Shown here piece by piece: positions 42,180-50,748 of a DNA stretch of 64,000 nt. The notes beneath the pieces are model-generated. The model was not told where the DNA came from. It searched no databases and worked only from the letters and a program-made list of their open reading frames with translations. Both the position numbers and the translations under genes were made by a program. This DNA comes from Paenibacillus sp. J23TS9 (lineage in GTDB: Bacteria; Bacillota; Bacilli; Paenibacillales; Paenibacillaceae), in contig NZ_BOSG01000001.1 of assembly GCF_018403225.1 (NCBI RefSeq), forward strand, positions 2,790,001-2,854,000. The letters run 5' to 3'. Within the stretch, counting starts at the first letter, position 1. Every line of letters starts with the position of its first letter.

Positions 42180-44096
42180 TCAATCATTTTCCGTCCGGAT
42201 AAATTTCAAGTTGATGATTGTGATGATCATGATGACCACAAACATGGAAACACCAAGCGCAGACGCATAACCCAGATCATTGAATTTGGTCGCTGCATAA
42301 TACATCTGCAAGGCCGGTACATATGTTGAATCCATCGGTCCACCGCCGGTGACAATCAGGATTCCATTAAAGTCCTGTACGATGCCGATCAGTGCCAAAA
42401 TAATCAGAAACTTGAATTGCCCGGCAAGGAGCGGCAAATGAATGGAGCGGATAATCCGCGGCAGACCGGCGCCGTCTATTTTGGCTGATTCGACCAGTTC
42501 AACCGGGATGGATAAAAGCCCCGCATAGAAGACCAGCAGCTGTAAAATACCAACAAACGGAAAGCCCATGAAAATGAGCGCCCAAAGTGCTGTTTTCGGA
42601 TCACCAAGCCAGCCATGGGCCCATGATCCAAGACCGATCAGTTCCAGAAAATTATTAAACAAACCCAAGTTGGGATCATACAGGTTCTGCCACACCAGCA
42701 GCATCGCAACTCCCGGAATAACCATCGATGCCGTAAATGCCGTACGGAATCCATACTGCATCCTTTTGCTGCGTAAGTGATATATTAATTCCGCGACAAT
42801 GAGCGGAGGAATAATCGTCTTCACAAGTCCGGTAATGATCAGAATCAGCAAATTGCCGATTCCATGGACGACATAAGGGTCATGGAACATACGCCGGAAA
42901 TTATCGAAACCGATAAACGTCGTTCTTGCGCCAGGCTGCCATTTATATAAGGAATGAAATAGTCCCGAGAATGCGGGAAAATACAGAAAGGTAAGCAGCA
43001 AAATGAATGTTGGAGCAAGTCCGAGATACACCCATTTGGATTTCCAGATGTCGTGGAACACACCAAGCCGGTTCCGCTTCTTCATCATTCGCAGACCAAG
43101 CCATATCGCGGCAATAACAACCAAGCTGGCAGCAGCCCAAAGGCCCATCCTGACTTTGCCCTCTTTTTGGGCCTGACTGACGATCGCACCTACGTCATAC
43201 TTCAGAACCTGTCCATCCCCTGTACCTGCATAGAGGATCTTGCCTTCTGTATCTAGTTCCACATTTCTGCCTTGACCATTGATTTTGGTTTCCCACAATT
43301 GTTTTCCTTTATTGTCCAGCAAATAGAAATAACCGGATAAATCCGATGCCGCCAAAAATTTCCCATCTGCCGTATAAGAAATATGCGTAGCCGAATCCCT
43401 TGTTGAGATGGAATGCTGTCTCTTGCCATCTTGATCAAACCATTCGACCCTTTTTGATTCCGTGCCCACCGCTGTCTCTCCTTGATCGGATACGGCAATC
43501 GACATGATTTGGCCGCTAGCCCCGAACTTCCGAAGAACCTCGCCTTGCTCATTCATGAGATGAATGTACTGATCTGATGATGCTGCAGCTATCCATTTTC
43601 CATTTGGCGATACCTTAATCGCTTTAATGATTGCTCCAGTCTCCGCCTCGTTCTTGGGGTCTCCGGTGGCCGGGTCTATAAAAACCACATTTTCGCTGCG
43701 CTGGGTAAAAACAGCCGTAACCAAGCCGTCCAAGGAAGCGGATATGCCCTTGATCTGCAATTTCATATTTTTGTCCCAGAGCTTGGTGCCTTTCGCATCA
43801 AAAGCATAGAGATGACGATCATCCGATGACACAATTAAGTCTCCATTTTTCATAAGCTGGACCCCGGTAACAACATTTTTGGCGTCAAAACCGAAGATGG
43901 GTTCGCCATCGCTGCTGTACACATTAGCCTTGGCTCCATGACTGCCGATGGCGAGCCTGCTGCCATCCTGTGCGATGGATATGGAGGTGATATCACCAGC
44001 ACCGTCTATAGACCACTTGTCTTTTGCCAATGCAGCCTGCGGAAGGAGTCCAAGAATCATCGTCAGCATTAAAAACATTCTAAAGGTTCTTCTCAT
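42180..44096 (-). CDS. beta-propeller fused to a CUT1 permease (MalF-type)
   Basis: A 638-residue fusion. A signal peptide (about 1-24, ending A-A-L-A) leads to a WD40/PQQ-like beta-propeller of about 280 residues with repeated units such as I-S-I-A-Q-D-G-S-R-L-A-I-G and V-S-P-N-G-K-W-I-A-A. A membrane segment follows (about 320-340, V-V-I-A-A-I-W-L-G-L) and a basic K-K-R-N-R turn that would lie in the cytoplasm. The last ~285 residues are a complete MalF-type permease with the contact loop L-V-E-S-A-K-I-D-G-A-G near 570. The propeller would therefore sit outside the membrane, tethered to the pore. The ATG at 44096 has GAGG six bases ahead; a GTG at 44108 is the alternative. No break or frameshift is seen between the two parts. 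Confidence 0.9.
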   Translation of the reverse strand: MRRTFRMFLMLTMILGLLPQAALAKDKWSIDGAGDITSISIAQDGSRLAIGSHGAKANVYSSDGEPIFGFDAKNVVTGVQLMKNGDLIVSSDDRHLYAFDAKGTKLWDKNMKLQIKGISASLDGLVTAVFTQRSENVVFIDPATGDPKNEAETGAIIKAIKVSPNGKWIAAASSDQYIHLMNEQGEVLRKFGASGQIMSIAVSDQGETAVGTESKRVEWFDQDGKRQHSISTRDSATHISYTADGKFLAASDLSGYFYLLDNKGKQLWETKINGQGRNVELDTEGKILYAGTGDGQVLKYDVGAIVSQAQKEGKVRMGLWAAASLVVIAAIWLGLRMMKKRNRLGVFHDIWKSKWVYLGLAPTFILLLTFLYFPAFSGLFHSLYKWQPGARTTFIGFDNFRRMFHDPYVVHGIGNLLILIITGLVKTIIPPLIVAELIYHLRSKRMQYGFRTAFTASMVIPGVAMLLVWQNLYDPNLGLFNNFLELIGLGSWAHGWLGDPKTALWALIFMGFPFVGILQLLVFYAGLLSIPVELVESAKIDGAGLPRIIRSIHLPLLAGQFKFLIILALIGIVQDFNGILIVTGGGPMDSTYVPALQMYYAATKFNDLGYASALGVSMFVVIMIITIINLKFIRTEND

Positions 44097-44152
44097 ATCC
44101 GGCCTCACTATCCTTTCCTGCCTACGTAAGCTTCCAAGTCATAAAGCAATGA

Positions 44153-44192
44153 ATTCCAGTCAGCGCAAACATCCGCTTGCGCCAACTGGAAT
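44153..44192 (-). other. intercistronic stem-loop after binding-protein gene
   Basis: ATTCCAGT (44153-44160) pairs with ACTGGAAT (44185-44192), with an inner GCGCAA/TTGCGC stem. On the minus strand no T-run follows. It lies in the 104-base gap between the binding protein and the permease genes, as in the two other importers. Confidence 0.6.
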
Positions 44193-44200
44193 GCCTTCTT

Positions 44201-45868
44201 TTATTTGCGCTCAGGTGGACGTCGGTCCGGATGTTCCAGATCACTCAATTCGAATTTCTTCTCTTTAAGTGCGGCCTCGAAGTTTTTGTCTATATTCGAT
44301 TGAAGCTGCTTTAAATACTCATCTGTCGTAATTTTGCCTGCAAAGAATTTTTGTACGGATCCTACCCACTCCTGTACGGAAGGTTGATAATCCCACAAGC
44401 CGCGGGCCAGTATGTTCCCCGGCATATCGATTCCCTCTGTGTTACCAATTGGTTTGAAATCAGCAAAAGCTTTCGTCATCTCATCCGGAAGGGTAATATC
44501 CTTCAGGGCCGGAGAGCCGGACAAGGAAGCATCCTTGCTGTTTTGGATGGCTTCAGCATATACCTTGTATCCTTCCGGACTTGTCAAATACATCATGAAG
44601 TCAGCATCAAGCGCATTTTGTTCAGCATCTTTGGATACAAATCCGTAGAAACCGATTGGAATCTGAATGGTACGGGCAGGAGCCATGACTTCAGCGCCTT
44701 CCATCGTTGGCATATTGAAAAATCCGTATTCAAACGGCTTAACCCCGCCTTGGGTACCGGACTTCGTGCCATCCGCGAAATCTTTAGGCAGCTGCCAATA
44801 AGACGCTGGAGTGCCGAGCATTGTCGCTGCTTTTCCTGTGAGGAATAATTTATAGGCCTGTTCTTCCTTCACGCCGAAAAATCCTTCGGGAGTGTATTGG
44901 AACAGCTGCTTCAGGTTATCCGCATATGCTTTCCATTGCGGGTTGCCCGCAATTTTGTACGGACCTTCCTTTTCCTTGACTGCCTTCCATTGGCGAAGCG
45001 GATCCTTGGTTACGTTGCTGTTGGCATCGTTATACGGATCTGACAGATCATATTTCCATTTGTCGTCAACCTCCGGCAGGTATGTGTAATCCTGATCCTG
45101 CGAACGAACGATATTCACATAATCACGCAGGAATTGATCCGCGTATACCCGCACCAGCCATCCGGCCTGACCGCTCCACATGGACTGGGAATCTCCACCG
45201 AGCGCAAGCGGCGTATATCCCGCTTCCTTCAGCTTTTTAAAATCATCCATCATTTCATTAAAGGTTTTGGGAACTTCGGAAATGCCTACCTTTTGGAAAA
45301 TTTCCTTATTGTAAGCCCATACAATTTGAACCGACTCAAAATTCAACGTCCAAATATGATCCTCGGCGCCCATGGCTTCAATATTGGTACCCATGGCCTT
45401 AAGATCCAGCGAATCCTTCCAGGCTTTATTGGTGTATGGATTGGTCTTTTCGAAATAAGGAAGATAATCCATAAACTTGCCGCTTGATTGAAGCGCAGCT
45501 ACGGAGTTGTTCGCTACAAGGTCCACATCCGGTTGACCTGCCGCAAATTGTGCCGTGAGCCATTCGGTATAACCGTCAGCCGGTTTGTGGTCGACCTTGA
45601 CGGTGACATCAGGATTTTTCTTCATATAAGCATCCGCAACCGCATTCCACACCGTAGACGAAGCATTAGGAAGAGAAATGATAATTTTCCCGCTCAGCTT
45701 GGAAGCCGCCGGTTCATCCGTTTTCTCTTCAGTTTTTGTTTCAGCGGGCTTCGTCCCCGGATCTACCACCGAACCGGTATCCGTGGTCCCACTCTTGCCG
45801 CAGGCAGTGAGCATGGACACCAACATAAGGACACCGACAAAAACAGTCATACCTTTTCTTTTGTTCAC
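44201..45868 (-). CDS. rhamnoside ABC transporter substrate-binding lipoprotein
   Basis: A family 1 solute-binding lipoprotein of 555 residues. The start is GTG at 45868, six bases after GAGGGGG; an open frame runs 17 codons upstream. The lipobox is L-T-A-C with Cys23, followed by a Thr/Glu/Lys linker to about 52. The domain shows I-I-S-L-P-N-A-S, W-L-T-A-Q-F-A-A-G-Q-P-D-V-D-L near 95 and Y-N-K-E-I-F-Q-K-V near 180. It is the first gene of the operon that continues to rhaA, so rhamnosides or rhamnogalacturonan fragments are the likely cargo. The promoter overlaps a strong palindrome at 45989-46005. Confidence 0.92.
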   Translation of the reverse strand: MNKRKGMTVFVGVLMLVSMLTACGKSGTTDTGSVVDPGTKPAETKTEEKTDEPAASKLSGKIIISLPNASSTVWNAVADAYMKKNPDVTVKVDHKPADGYTEWLTAQFAAGQPDVDLVANNSVAALQSSGKFMDYLPYFEKTNPYTNKAWKDSLDLKAMGTNIEAMGAEDHIWTLNFESVQIVWAYNKEIFQKVGISEVPKTFNEMMDDFKKLKEAGYTPLALGGDSQSMWSGQAGWLVRVYADQFLRDYVNIVRSQDQDYTYLPEVDDKWKYDLSDPYNDANSNVTKDPLRQWKAVKEKEGPYKIAGNPQWKAYADNLKQLFQYTPEGFFGVKEEQAYKLFLTGKAATMLGTPASYWQLPKDFADGTKSGTQGGVKPFEYGFFNMPTMEGAEVMAPARTIQIPIGFYGFVSKDAEQNALDADFMMYLTSPEGYKVYAEAIQNSKDASLSGSPALKDITLPDEMTKAFADFKPIGNTEGIDMPGNILARGLWDYQPSVQEWVGSVQKFFAGKITTDEYLKQLQSNIDKNFEAALKEKKFELSDLEHPDRRPPERK

Positions 45869-45971
45869 CTGAATCCCCCTCTGGAATAAAATAAAAGAAT
45901 GAGAATAAAGCGCATTCATGTCTTCGCTAAGATGAACCCAGTCATAGTTAAAGTATAAATATTATTTCTTT

Positions 45972-46018
45972 GTATACTTTTCATAATTAAGTATACGGTA
46001 TACTTTAGCCCAACGCAA
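45972..46018 (-). promoter_or_regulatory. operon promoter overlapped by GTATAC operators
   Basis: On the minus strand TTGCGT (46013-46018), a 17-base spacer and TATACT (45990-45995). The -10 lies in the perfect 17-base palindrome AAGTATACGGTATACTT (45989-46005). A further GTATAC is at 45972-45977 and another at 46079-46084. A repressor bound here would cover the -10. The regulator at 46183-47304, whose own promoter has the same motif, is the probable ligand. The 45869-46182 interval otherwise holds only that gene's terminator. Confidence 0.75.
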
Positions 46019-46138
46019 TCATTTTTTCCATTTCAGACCCGAATTAAGCCCTTCCTGATATGTAAGCATGCCAGTAGAGTATACTTATTGTATAAACTTG
46101 TCGACGGAGAATCCCTCAATGCCTGCAATTTATCAAAA

Positions 46139-46160
46139 AACTCCCCGCAACGCAGGGAGC
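46139..46160 (-). terminator. terminator of the rhamnoside regulator gene
   Basis: CTCCC and GGGAG arms at 46141-46145 and 46155-46159 close a short hairpin. On the minus strand GAGTTTTTTGATAAA follows. Confidence 0.75.
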
Positions 46161-46182
46161 TCCATTTATTCCAATATGCAAT

Positions 46183-47304
46183 TTACTTTTTGGAAGGCTT
46201 CGGCGGTACGGGCGCCGCAGTCGTGTCCCTCAAAATCACGGTCGGAACAATTTCATCCCTGACCGATCCATCTTCTTGATCCTTAAGCTCGAACAAGAGA
46301 ATCTCGGCTGCGCGTTGTCCCAGCTTCCGCGTATTTTGATTTACCGTCGAAAGTCTAGGGTACGTAAATTCACTGATCTCCACATCATCATAGCCCATAA
46401 TGCTGACATCTTCCGGGATCCGGATGCCCATGTCCCTCGCAGCATTCATAGCTCCAATCGCCTTGAAGTCACTTGTTGCAAATACGGCTGTAGGAGGCTC
46501 CTTCAAGGCCATCAGCGACATGAACCCACGATAGCCCATGTCTCCCCGCTCATCTTCGCCTTGAATAACGGCAATCAGATCCTGATTAAACGGAATCTGG
46601 TGCTGAGCCAATGCCAGACGGTAACCCTGCAGGCGTAATGAGAATTCCTGATTCAATTCCAGGATCGAGTTCCCTGTCAGGATCACCCCGATATTACGAT
46701 GTCCCAGCGATATCAAATGCTGTGTAGCCAGATATCCGCCAGTCAAATTATCAACAATGACATACGGAATGCCCAGATGCGGATAATAGAAATGAACGGT
46801 CACGATACGCCGCTTCTCTTCCTGCCACGCTGTGAGATGCGAAATATCAAATGAATGATTAGTTGTCAGCAAAATAATTCCCGCCTGCGGGTCATCCGGC
46901 AGCTCATAATTTTCCCCGAAATTCCAGAGGTAGAATTCAATCCCGTTCTCCTCGCATACCTCCTGGATCCCCTTGAACATATCCGTGAAAAACGGATGAT
47001 TGAAGGTGCTTACCTCCTGATTTTTATGAGCAAAATAAATGGTCCGGATCACCTGTGAAGCCGGTGCCGCGACATTCTCATTCACGAAGCTTCCCTTTCC
47101 CCGTATCCGGTATATATAGCCCTCTTGCACCAGATCGGAAAGAGCACGACGAGATGTAATCTCACTGGTGTTATACTCTTTAGCCATATCAATTTGTGTC
47201 GGTAGGGGATCATGCGGCTTCAATTCCCCGTTCTCAATCTTGCGTTTAATATCATTCATAATATATTGATACATCGGCGTCTTATCCGATTTTTCCATGA
47301 CCAT
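46183..47304 (-). CDS. GntR-LacI chimeric regulator of the rhamnoside operon
   Basis: A 373-residue regulator with an N-terminal GntR winged helix (about 1-72: L-P-T-Q-I-D-M-A-K-E-Y-N-T-S-E-I-T then Y-I-Y-R-I-R-G-K-G-S-F-V) and a LacI-type sugar-binding domain (about 85-365, with M-G-Y-D-D-V-E-I near 310). GGGAG lies ten bases before the ATG at 47304; a second ATG two codons later is also possible. It is transcribed on its own, between the SBP-to-rhaA operon and a GH78 gene. Its promoter and that of the operon share AAGTATACTT over the -10, so autorepression and repression of the operon, relieved by a rhamnose-derived inducer, are inferred. Confidence 0.9.
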   Translation of the reverse strand: MVMEKSDKTPMYQYIMNDIKRKIENGELKPHDPLPTQIDMAKEYNTSEITSRRALSDLVQEGYIYRIRGKGSFVNENVAAPASQVIRTIYFAHKNQEVSTFNHPFFTDMFKGIQEVCEENGIEFYLWNFGENYELPDDPQAGIILLTTNHSFDISHLTAWQEEKRRIVTVHFYYPHLGIPYVIVDNLTGGYLATQHLISLGHRNIGVILTGNSILELNQEFSLRLQGYRLALAQHQIPFNQDLIAVIQGEDERGDMGYRGFMSLMALKEPPTAVFATSDFKAIGAMNAARDMGIRIPEDVSIMGYDDVEISEFTYPRLSTVNQNTRKLGQRAAEILLFELKDQEDGSVRDEIVPTVILRDTTAAPVPPKPSKK

Positions 47305-47332
47305 ACTAATATCACTCCCTACAGAATGAGTT

Positions 47333-47362
47333 AAGTATACTTTAAGGTGCCGTTTTCCGCAA
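47333..47362 (-). promoter_or_regulatory. regulator promoter with AAGTATACTT operator
   Basis: On the minus strand TTGCGG (47357-47362), a 17-base spacer and TATACT (47334-47339). The -10 is inside the palindrome AAGTATACTT (47333-47342), the same layout as at 45989-46018. Confidence 0.7.
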
Positions 47363-47462
47363 GTTTAAACCGTTTTTTCATGGAGTCTTCGGCTAAAGAA
47401 TAGATTTGCGCTGTCATACCCTTTCAAAGTTTATTCGTTGGTTTATTCTCTCTGAAAATAAA

Positions 47463-47497
47463 AAGGCAGCATATGCCCTATGGGCTTAAGCTGCCTT
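47463..47497 (-). terminator. terminator of the GH78 gene
   Basis: AAGGCAGC (47463-47470) pairs with GCTGCCTT (47490-47497). On the minus strand a TTTATTTT tract follows. Confidence 0.8.
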
Positions 47498-47534
47498 AAA
47501 GTATCCGTCGTGACGATTACGGAATCAATGAGAG

Positions 47535-49937
47535 TTACTTTCCTTCACGGATGGCGATCTTATCTGCATTCCCGTTGATGCAAATCGGAATTTTTCCTGA
47601 AATACATACTTTGCCTTCCTTTTGAACCAAATCCATATGATCTAAGTCCGGCGTGCTCCAGGTAACATCGGCAGGAAGTACAGCCTTGAAAAGGATTCGT
47701 CCATCCGCTTCTCTCTCCCATCGGGCATGGATTTCTCCATATGCACTCGGCACTGTAGCTTCCGCCCAGTCGATACCTTCAACGATCGTCGGGTGAAATG
47801 CGATTGCTCCTGTGCCGGCCTCAGACATATCAATGCCAACCAGTTCTCTGCTCAACAGATAGGTAGGCGATGCTCCCCATCCATGAGAGAGACTTACCGG
47901 TATAGAATCCTGCAAATAGGTTGGCGTGTGACCAAGGTACGGACTTGGCGTCGTGACAAACGGAAGCGATGGATCGAATGTTTCCCACCAGGTCGTCGCT
48001 CCCCGGTCCAGCATCTCTCCCCAGTAACTTCGAATCTGAGTGATTGCTTGCTCCGCAAATCCATAGCTGAACAAGGTTTCAAGTACGATAAATTGAAAAA
48101 ATGCGCCGCGGATCGGCGGTAGCTGTTCCTGAAGGTAATAATCCCTGATAAAAGCTTCCGCCTCCCCGTCTTCCATCACTCCCGACCAGGCGGCTGCGAA
48201 ATTCGTCTGTGCAGTTATGCTGGTCGATAGTCCTTCATCTGTCAAGCAATCCGCGAAAACGAATGTTCCCGGCACGCGCAGCCGATGACGGATGGATAGA
48301 CGCAGGGCTGCCGCTTGCTCCAAGAAAACTGCCGCAGTTCCGGATTCACTCAGCTCCGCTGCCATCAGAGCAGCCGTAATCAAGAACTTATAATAGAAGC
48401 AGGATACGGCTGTCACCCTGTCCTTTCGTTCAATATCATCTGTCCAATCGATAAAACACCACCAGCTGTCCCGATTCGCATTTGCAAACAGACCGGATTC
48501 GTCCTCCTGAGCTTTAAACCAGGAGACAAGCTTTTCCACATAAGGCCATACTTCATGTAAAAAGGCTTTATCTTGCGTATATAAGTAATACTCCGAGACA
48601 CCAAAGAGCCAATGTGCGCAAAAATCAGGCAGCAGAAAGGGGTTACGCTGCGGACCTGTACCTGCAATGGAGCCGTCAGGGTTCTGAATCCTTGCTGCCT
48701 GCATCAGCGATTTGCGGATCAGTTCCGTATCGCTGAAGGTTTGATAGACCACCTTTGCCATAATGACTGAATCGGCAACCCATAGCGCTGCTTCTCTATG
48801 CGGGCAATCCTCGAAATGATTTTGACTGTTGACGATGGTGGTATACCTTCCCGTCTCCCAAATGCGGTTAAGCCGCTCATCACTGCAGCGGAATTCACCG
48901 CCCCCGCTGTACGGATAATGTACAAACCGAAGCTCAAGCCGTTCAATTTGCAGCGGAACCGGCGTTGCCATCACTGCCGCCTTCATGAATCGGAACGCTC
49001 TTCTCCCTAGAGGAGTAAGCTTGTTGCGGCCTTTTCGCAGCAGAAACGTATCCGCCAGAGCCAGCTCGAGCGACTCGCCGTAATACAGCTGCAGGACACC
49101 ACCCTGCTCAGCATAGACTTCAAGCTCCGGATATCCCACCACTTCTTTTCCGAAATCATATGTGATTTGCGGGTACGAACCCGGTACCGACGCATCCACC
49201 TCGACAGCCTTCATCCCATACTTTCGTTTCTCAGCTAACAGACCTTCTGGCGATAGTATGCCTCCAAAGTAAGACTCCGCAGCCACAACTGCCTCCGGGC
49301 TTATCCACGTCTCCTGTAAAAACGGTATTTCACGCGGAAGTAACCGGGGCCATACCGACTCCGGATGCTCCGCCTCTGAGACCGTGACAGCAAACGGCCA
49401 CGCCGAATCATCATACTCCGGCTCCTCCCAACCGTCATCCTCCGCCATATCAATCATTTCCCGGTATCCACCCCATAAGTGAAGCCGGCTGACGCCTTCC
49501 TTCCAGCGCGGGGAACGTCTGCATTTCCAATCTGAACCGCTTGCGATGCTCCGGGTCACGATTCCTTGAGAGGCATCCTCTTCGTTCAGGTCAAGCTGGC
49601 AGATCAGACCGCCTGGACCCTGCAGCTGATGGGTTACAATCGGATCTTTGCCGAAGTTATGAGCGACCAGCGCAATTACATTCACGCCTTCACGTAAATC
49701 ATTGGCAGCATCATAAGTGTCATAGGACATCCATTTCAAATCTGCAGGTGCTGGCCCCCTGCCAACCTCCATGCCGTTGATATATAGCTTATAGGATTGG
49801 TTGGCGCTTACACGCAGCATCGCGGATTCAACCGGCTGATTGATTTTAAAGGTTGTTCTCGCCTCCACATAAACATTGTTAGCGGAAGCCGTGTCCGGCG
49901 CCCATATCCAATTGGCACTCCAATGCTCTGTTCCCAT
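47535..49937 (-). CDS. GH78 alpha-L-rhamnosidase
   Basis: An 800-residue intracellular glycoside hydrolase family 78 enzyme. N-terminal beta-sandwich domains (W-I-W-A-P-D-T near residue 9; L-Y-I-N-G-M-E-V-G-R-G-P-A near 53) precede an (alpha/alpha)6 barrel with N-H-F-E-D-C-P-H-R-E-A near 370, W-W-C-F-I-D-W near 495, and G-A-T-T-W-W-E-T-F-D near 660; S-L-S-H-G-W-G-A-S-P-T near 695 and a C-terminal sandwich close it. It releases L-rhamnose. The ATG at 49937 has GGGAGG eight bases ahead. It is monocistronic. It keeps the D-C-P-H-R-E motif that the shorter GH78-like protein at 39132-41246 has altered. Operator-like sequences upstream suggest the same regulator. Confidence 0.92.
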   Translation of the reverse strand: MGTEHWSANWIWAPDTASANNVYVEARTTFKINQPVESAMLRVSANQSYKLYINGMEVGRGPAPADLKWMSYDTYDAANDLREGVNVIALVAHNFGKDPIVTHQLQGPGGLICQLDLNEEDASQGIVTRSIASGSDWKCRRSPRWKEGVSRLHLWGGYREMIDMAEDDGWEEPEYDDSAWPFAVTVSEAEHPESVWPRLLPREIPFLQETWISPEAVVAAESYFGGILSPEGLLAEKRKYGMKAVEVDASVPGSYPQITYDFGKEVVGYPELEVYAEQGGVLQLYYGESLELALADTFLLRKGRNKLTPLGRRAFRFMKAAVMATPVPLQIERLELRFVHYPYSGGGEFRCSDERLNRIWETGRYTTIVNSQNHFEDCPHREAALWVADSVIMAKVVYQTFSDTELIRKSLMQAARIQNPDGSIAGTGPQRNPFLLPDFCAHWLFGVSEYYLYTQDKAFLHEVWPYVEKLVSWFKAQEDESGLFANANRDSWWCFIDWTDDIERKDRVTAVSCFYYKFLITAALMAAELSESGTAAVFLEQAAALRLSIRHRLRVPGTFVFADCLTDEGLSTSITAQTNFAAAWSGVMEDGEAEAFIRDYYLQEQLPPIRGAFFQFIVLETLFSYGFAEQAITQIRSYWGEMLDRGATTWWETFDPSLPFVTTPSPYLGHTPTYLQDSIPVSLSHGWGASPTYLLSRELVGIDMSEAGTGAIAFHPTIVEGIDWAEATVPSAYGEIHARWEREADGRILFKAVLPADVTWSTPDLDHMDLVQKEGKVCISGKIPICINGNADKIAIREGK

Positions 49938-50052
49938 GCCTCTATCCTCCCTGTCTGTCATTCATTCCATGTAGATGGATTGCATCGGCTGGCTCTCCCC
50001 TCTCTACAGGACTGAGTTTACAAATATTTGTTTTTCCTTTTCTTGATCAATT

Positions 50053-50083
50053 AAGTATTCTTATTAATATTATAATATACTTT
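50053..50083. promoter_or_regulatory. imperfect AAGTATACTT-type operators before the GH78 gene
   Basis: AAGTATTCTT (50053-50062) and AATATACTT (50075-50083) each resemble the AAGTATACTT operator of the rhamnoside operon with one base changed. A TATAAT-like sequence lies between them on the minus strand, but no good -35 was found. Confidence 0.4.
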
Positions 50084-50149
50084 GTTAGCTTTTCCTAGAG
50101 ATAAATATACGATAACAGTAAAGTTCTTCGGAACATTCTTTGTCTAAAA

Positions 50150-50190
50150 AAAAGACTGCCGGGCTCATCATAGCCTGGCAGTCTTTTTTA
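50150..50190 (-). terminator. terminator after the GH13 remnant
   Basis: AAAAGACTGCC (50150-50160) pairs with GGCAGTCTTTT (50177-50187), with an inner GGCT/AGCC stem, and both sides are T/A-rich. Confidence 0.85.
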
Positions 50191-50209
50191 TTGGATCATT
50201 CTGTTGTTA

Positions 50210-50707
50210 TCATAGTAAAATTGCAAAAGCTTCATAAGGCCGCAGCATCATTTTATTCGATAATATGATCTCCGGATATACAGACACCCGCAAGTCTCCA
50301 TCTAAGAAGTCAGGGTTCAAGTCAAAATCGAGAGATTCCTTGCTCCAATTGGACACAATCAAAAAACGTTTCCCATCCAAACTTCGCTCATAAGCGAAAA
50401 CTTGAGTATGGTCAGGCGCGGCGAGCTTAAATTCCCCGTGAGCCAGCATTCCATTAATGAGCGCATCTTTCCGGAGAAGTGTTAATTTTCCATAGAAATC
50501 GAGCAGCGAGTCCCGACTGATGGCTGCTTCTGCATTCTTCGGGTCCACCAAGTTTTGTTTGTATTTCGCTTCCGATTTATATTCATTCACCACAGCATTA
50601 TTGCCAATATCCGGTTCATCCGTTGGATCCTGCACTGGGCTGCCCTGCATCAACTGAAGCGTCAACGCCATGCATTTGGCTGATTCAAAAAGATAGGCTC
50701 CATTCAT
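50210..50707 (-). pseudogene. remnant of a GH13 alpha-glucosidase gene
   Basis: An open frame of 165 codons that matches only scattered C-terminal parts of oligo-1,6-glucosidase-like GH13 enzymes, normally about 550 residues. E-S-A-K-C-M-A-L-T-L-Q-L-M-Q-G-S-P near the start corresponds to the strand before the Y-I-Y-Q-G-E-E-I-G-M motif, but that motif and the following R-T-P-M-Q-W segment are gone. Then Y-K-Q-N-L-V-D and D-F-Y-G-K-L-T-L-L-R-K-D precede a C-terminal beta domain (Q-V-F-A-Y-E-R). The catalytic barrel is absent, so it cannot be an active hydrolase. The deletions keep the frame open. The MFS gene lies just upstream, and the pair may once have been a maltose-type locus. Confidence 0.8.
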
Positions 50708-50716
50708 AACAGCACC

Positions 50717-50730
50717 GTTACTTTCGTAAC
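50717..50730. promoter_or_regulatory. GTTAC/GTAAC palindrome
   Basis: GTTACTTTCGTAAC has 5-base arms (50717-50721 and 50726-50730) between the MFS stop and the GH13 remnant. It resembles the longer palindrome at 51980-51999. Confidence 0.35.
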
Positions 50731-50748
50731 AGCAATCCCTCCCCGCAT

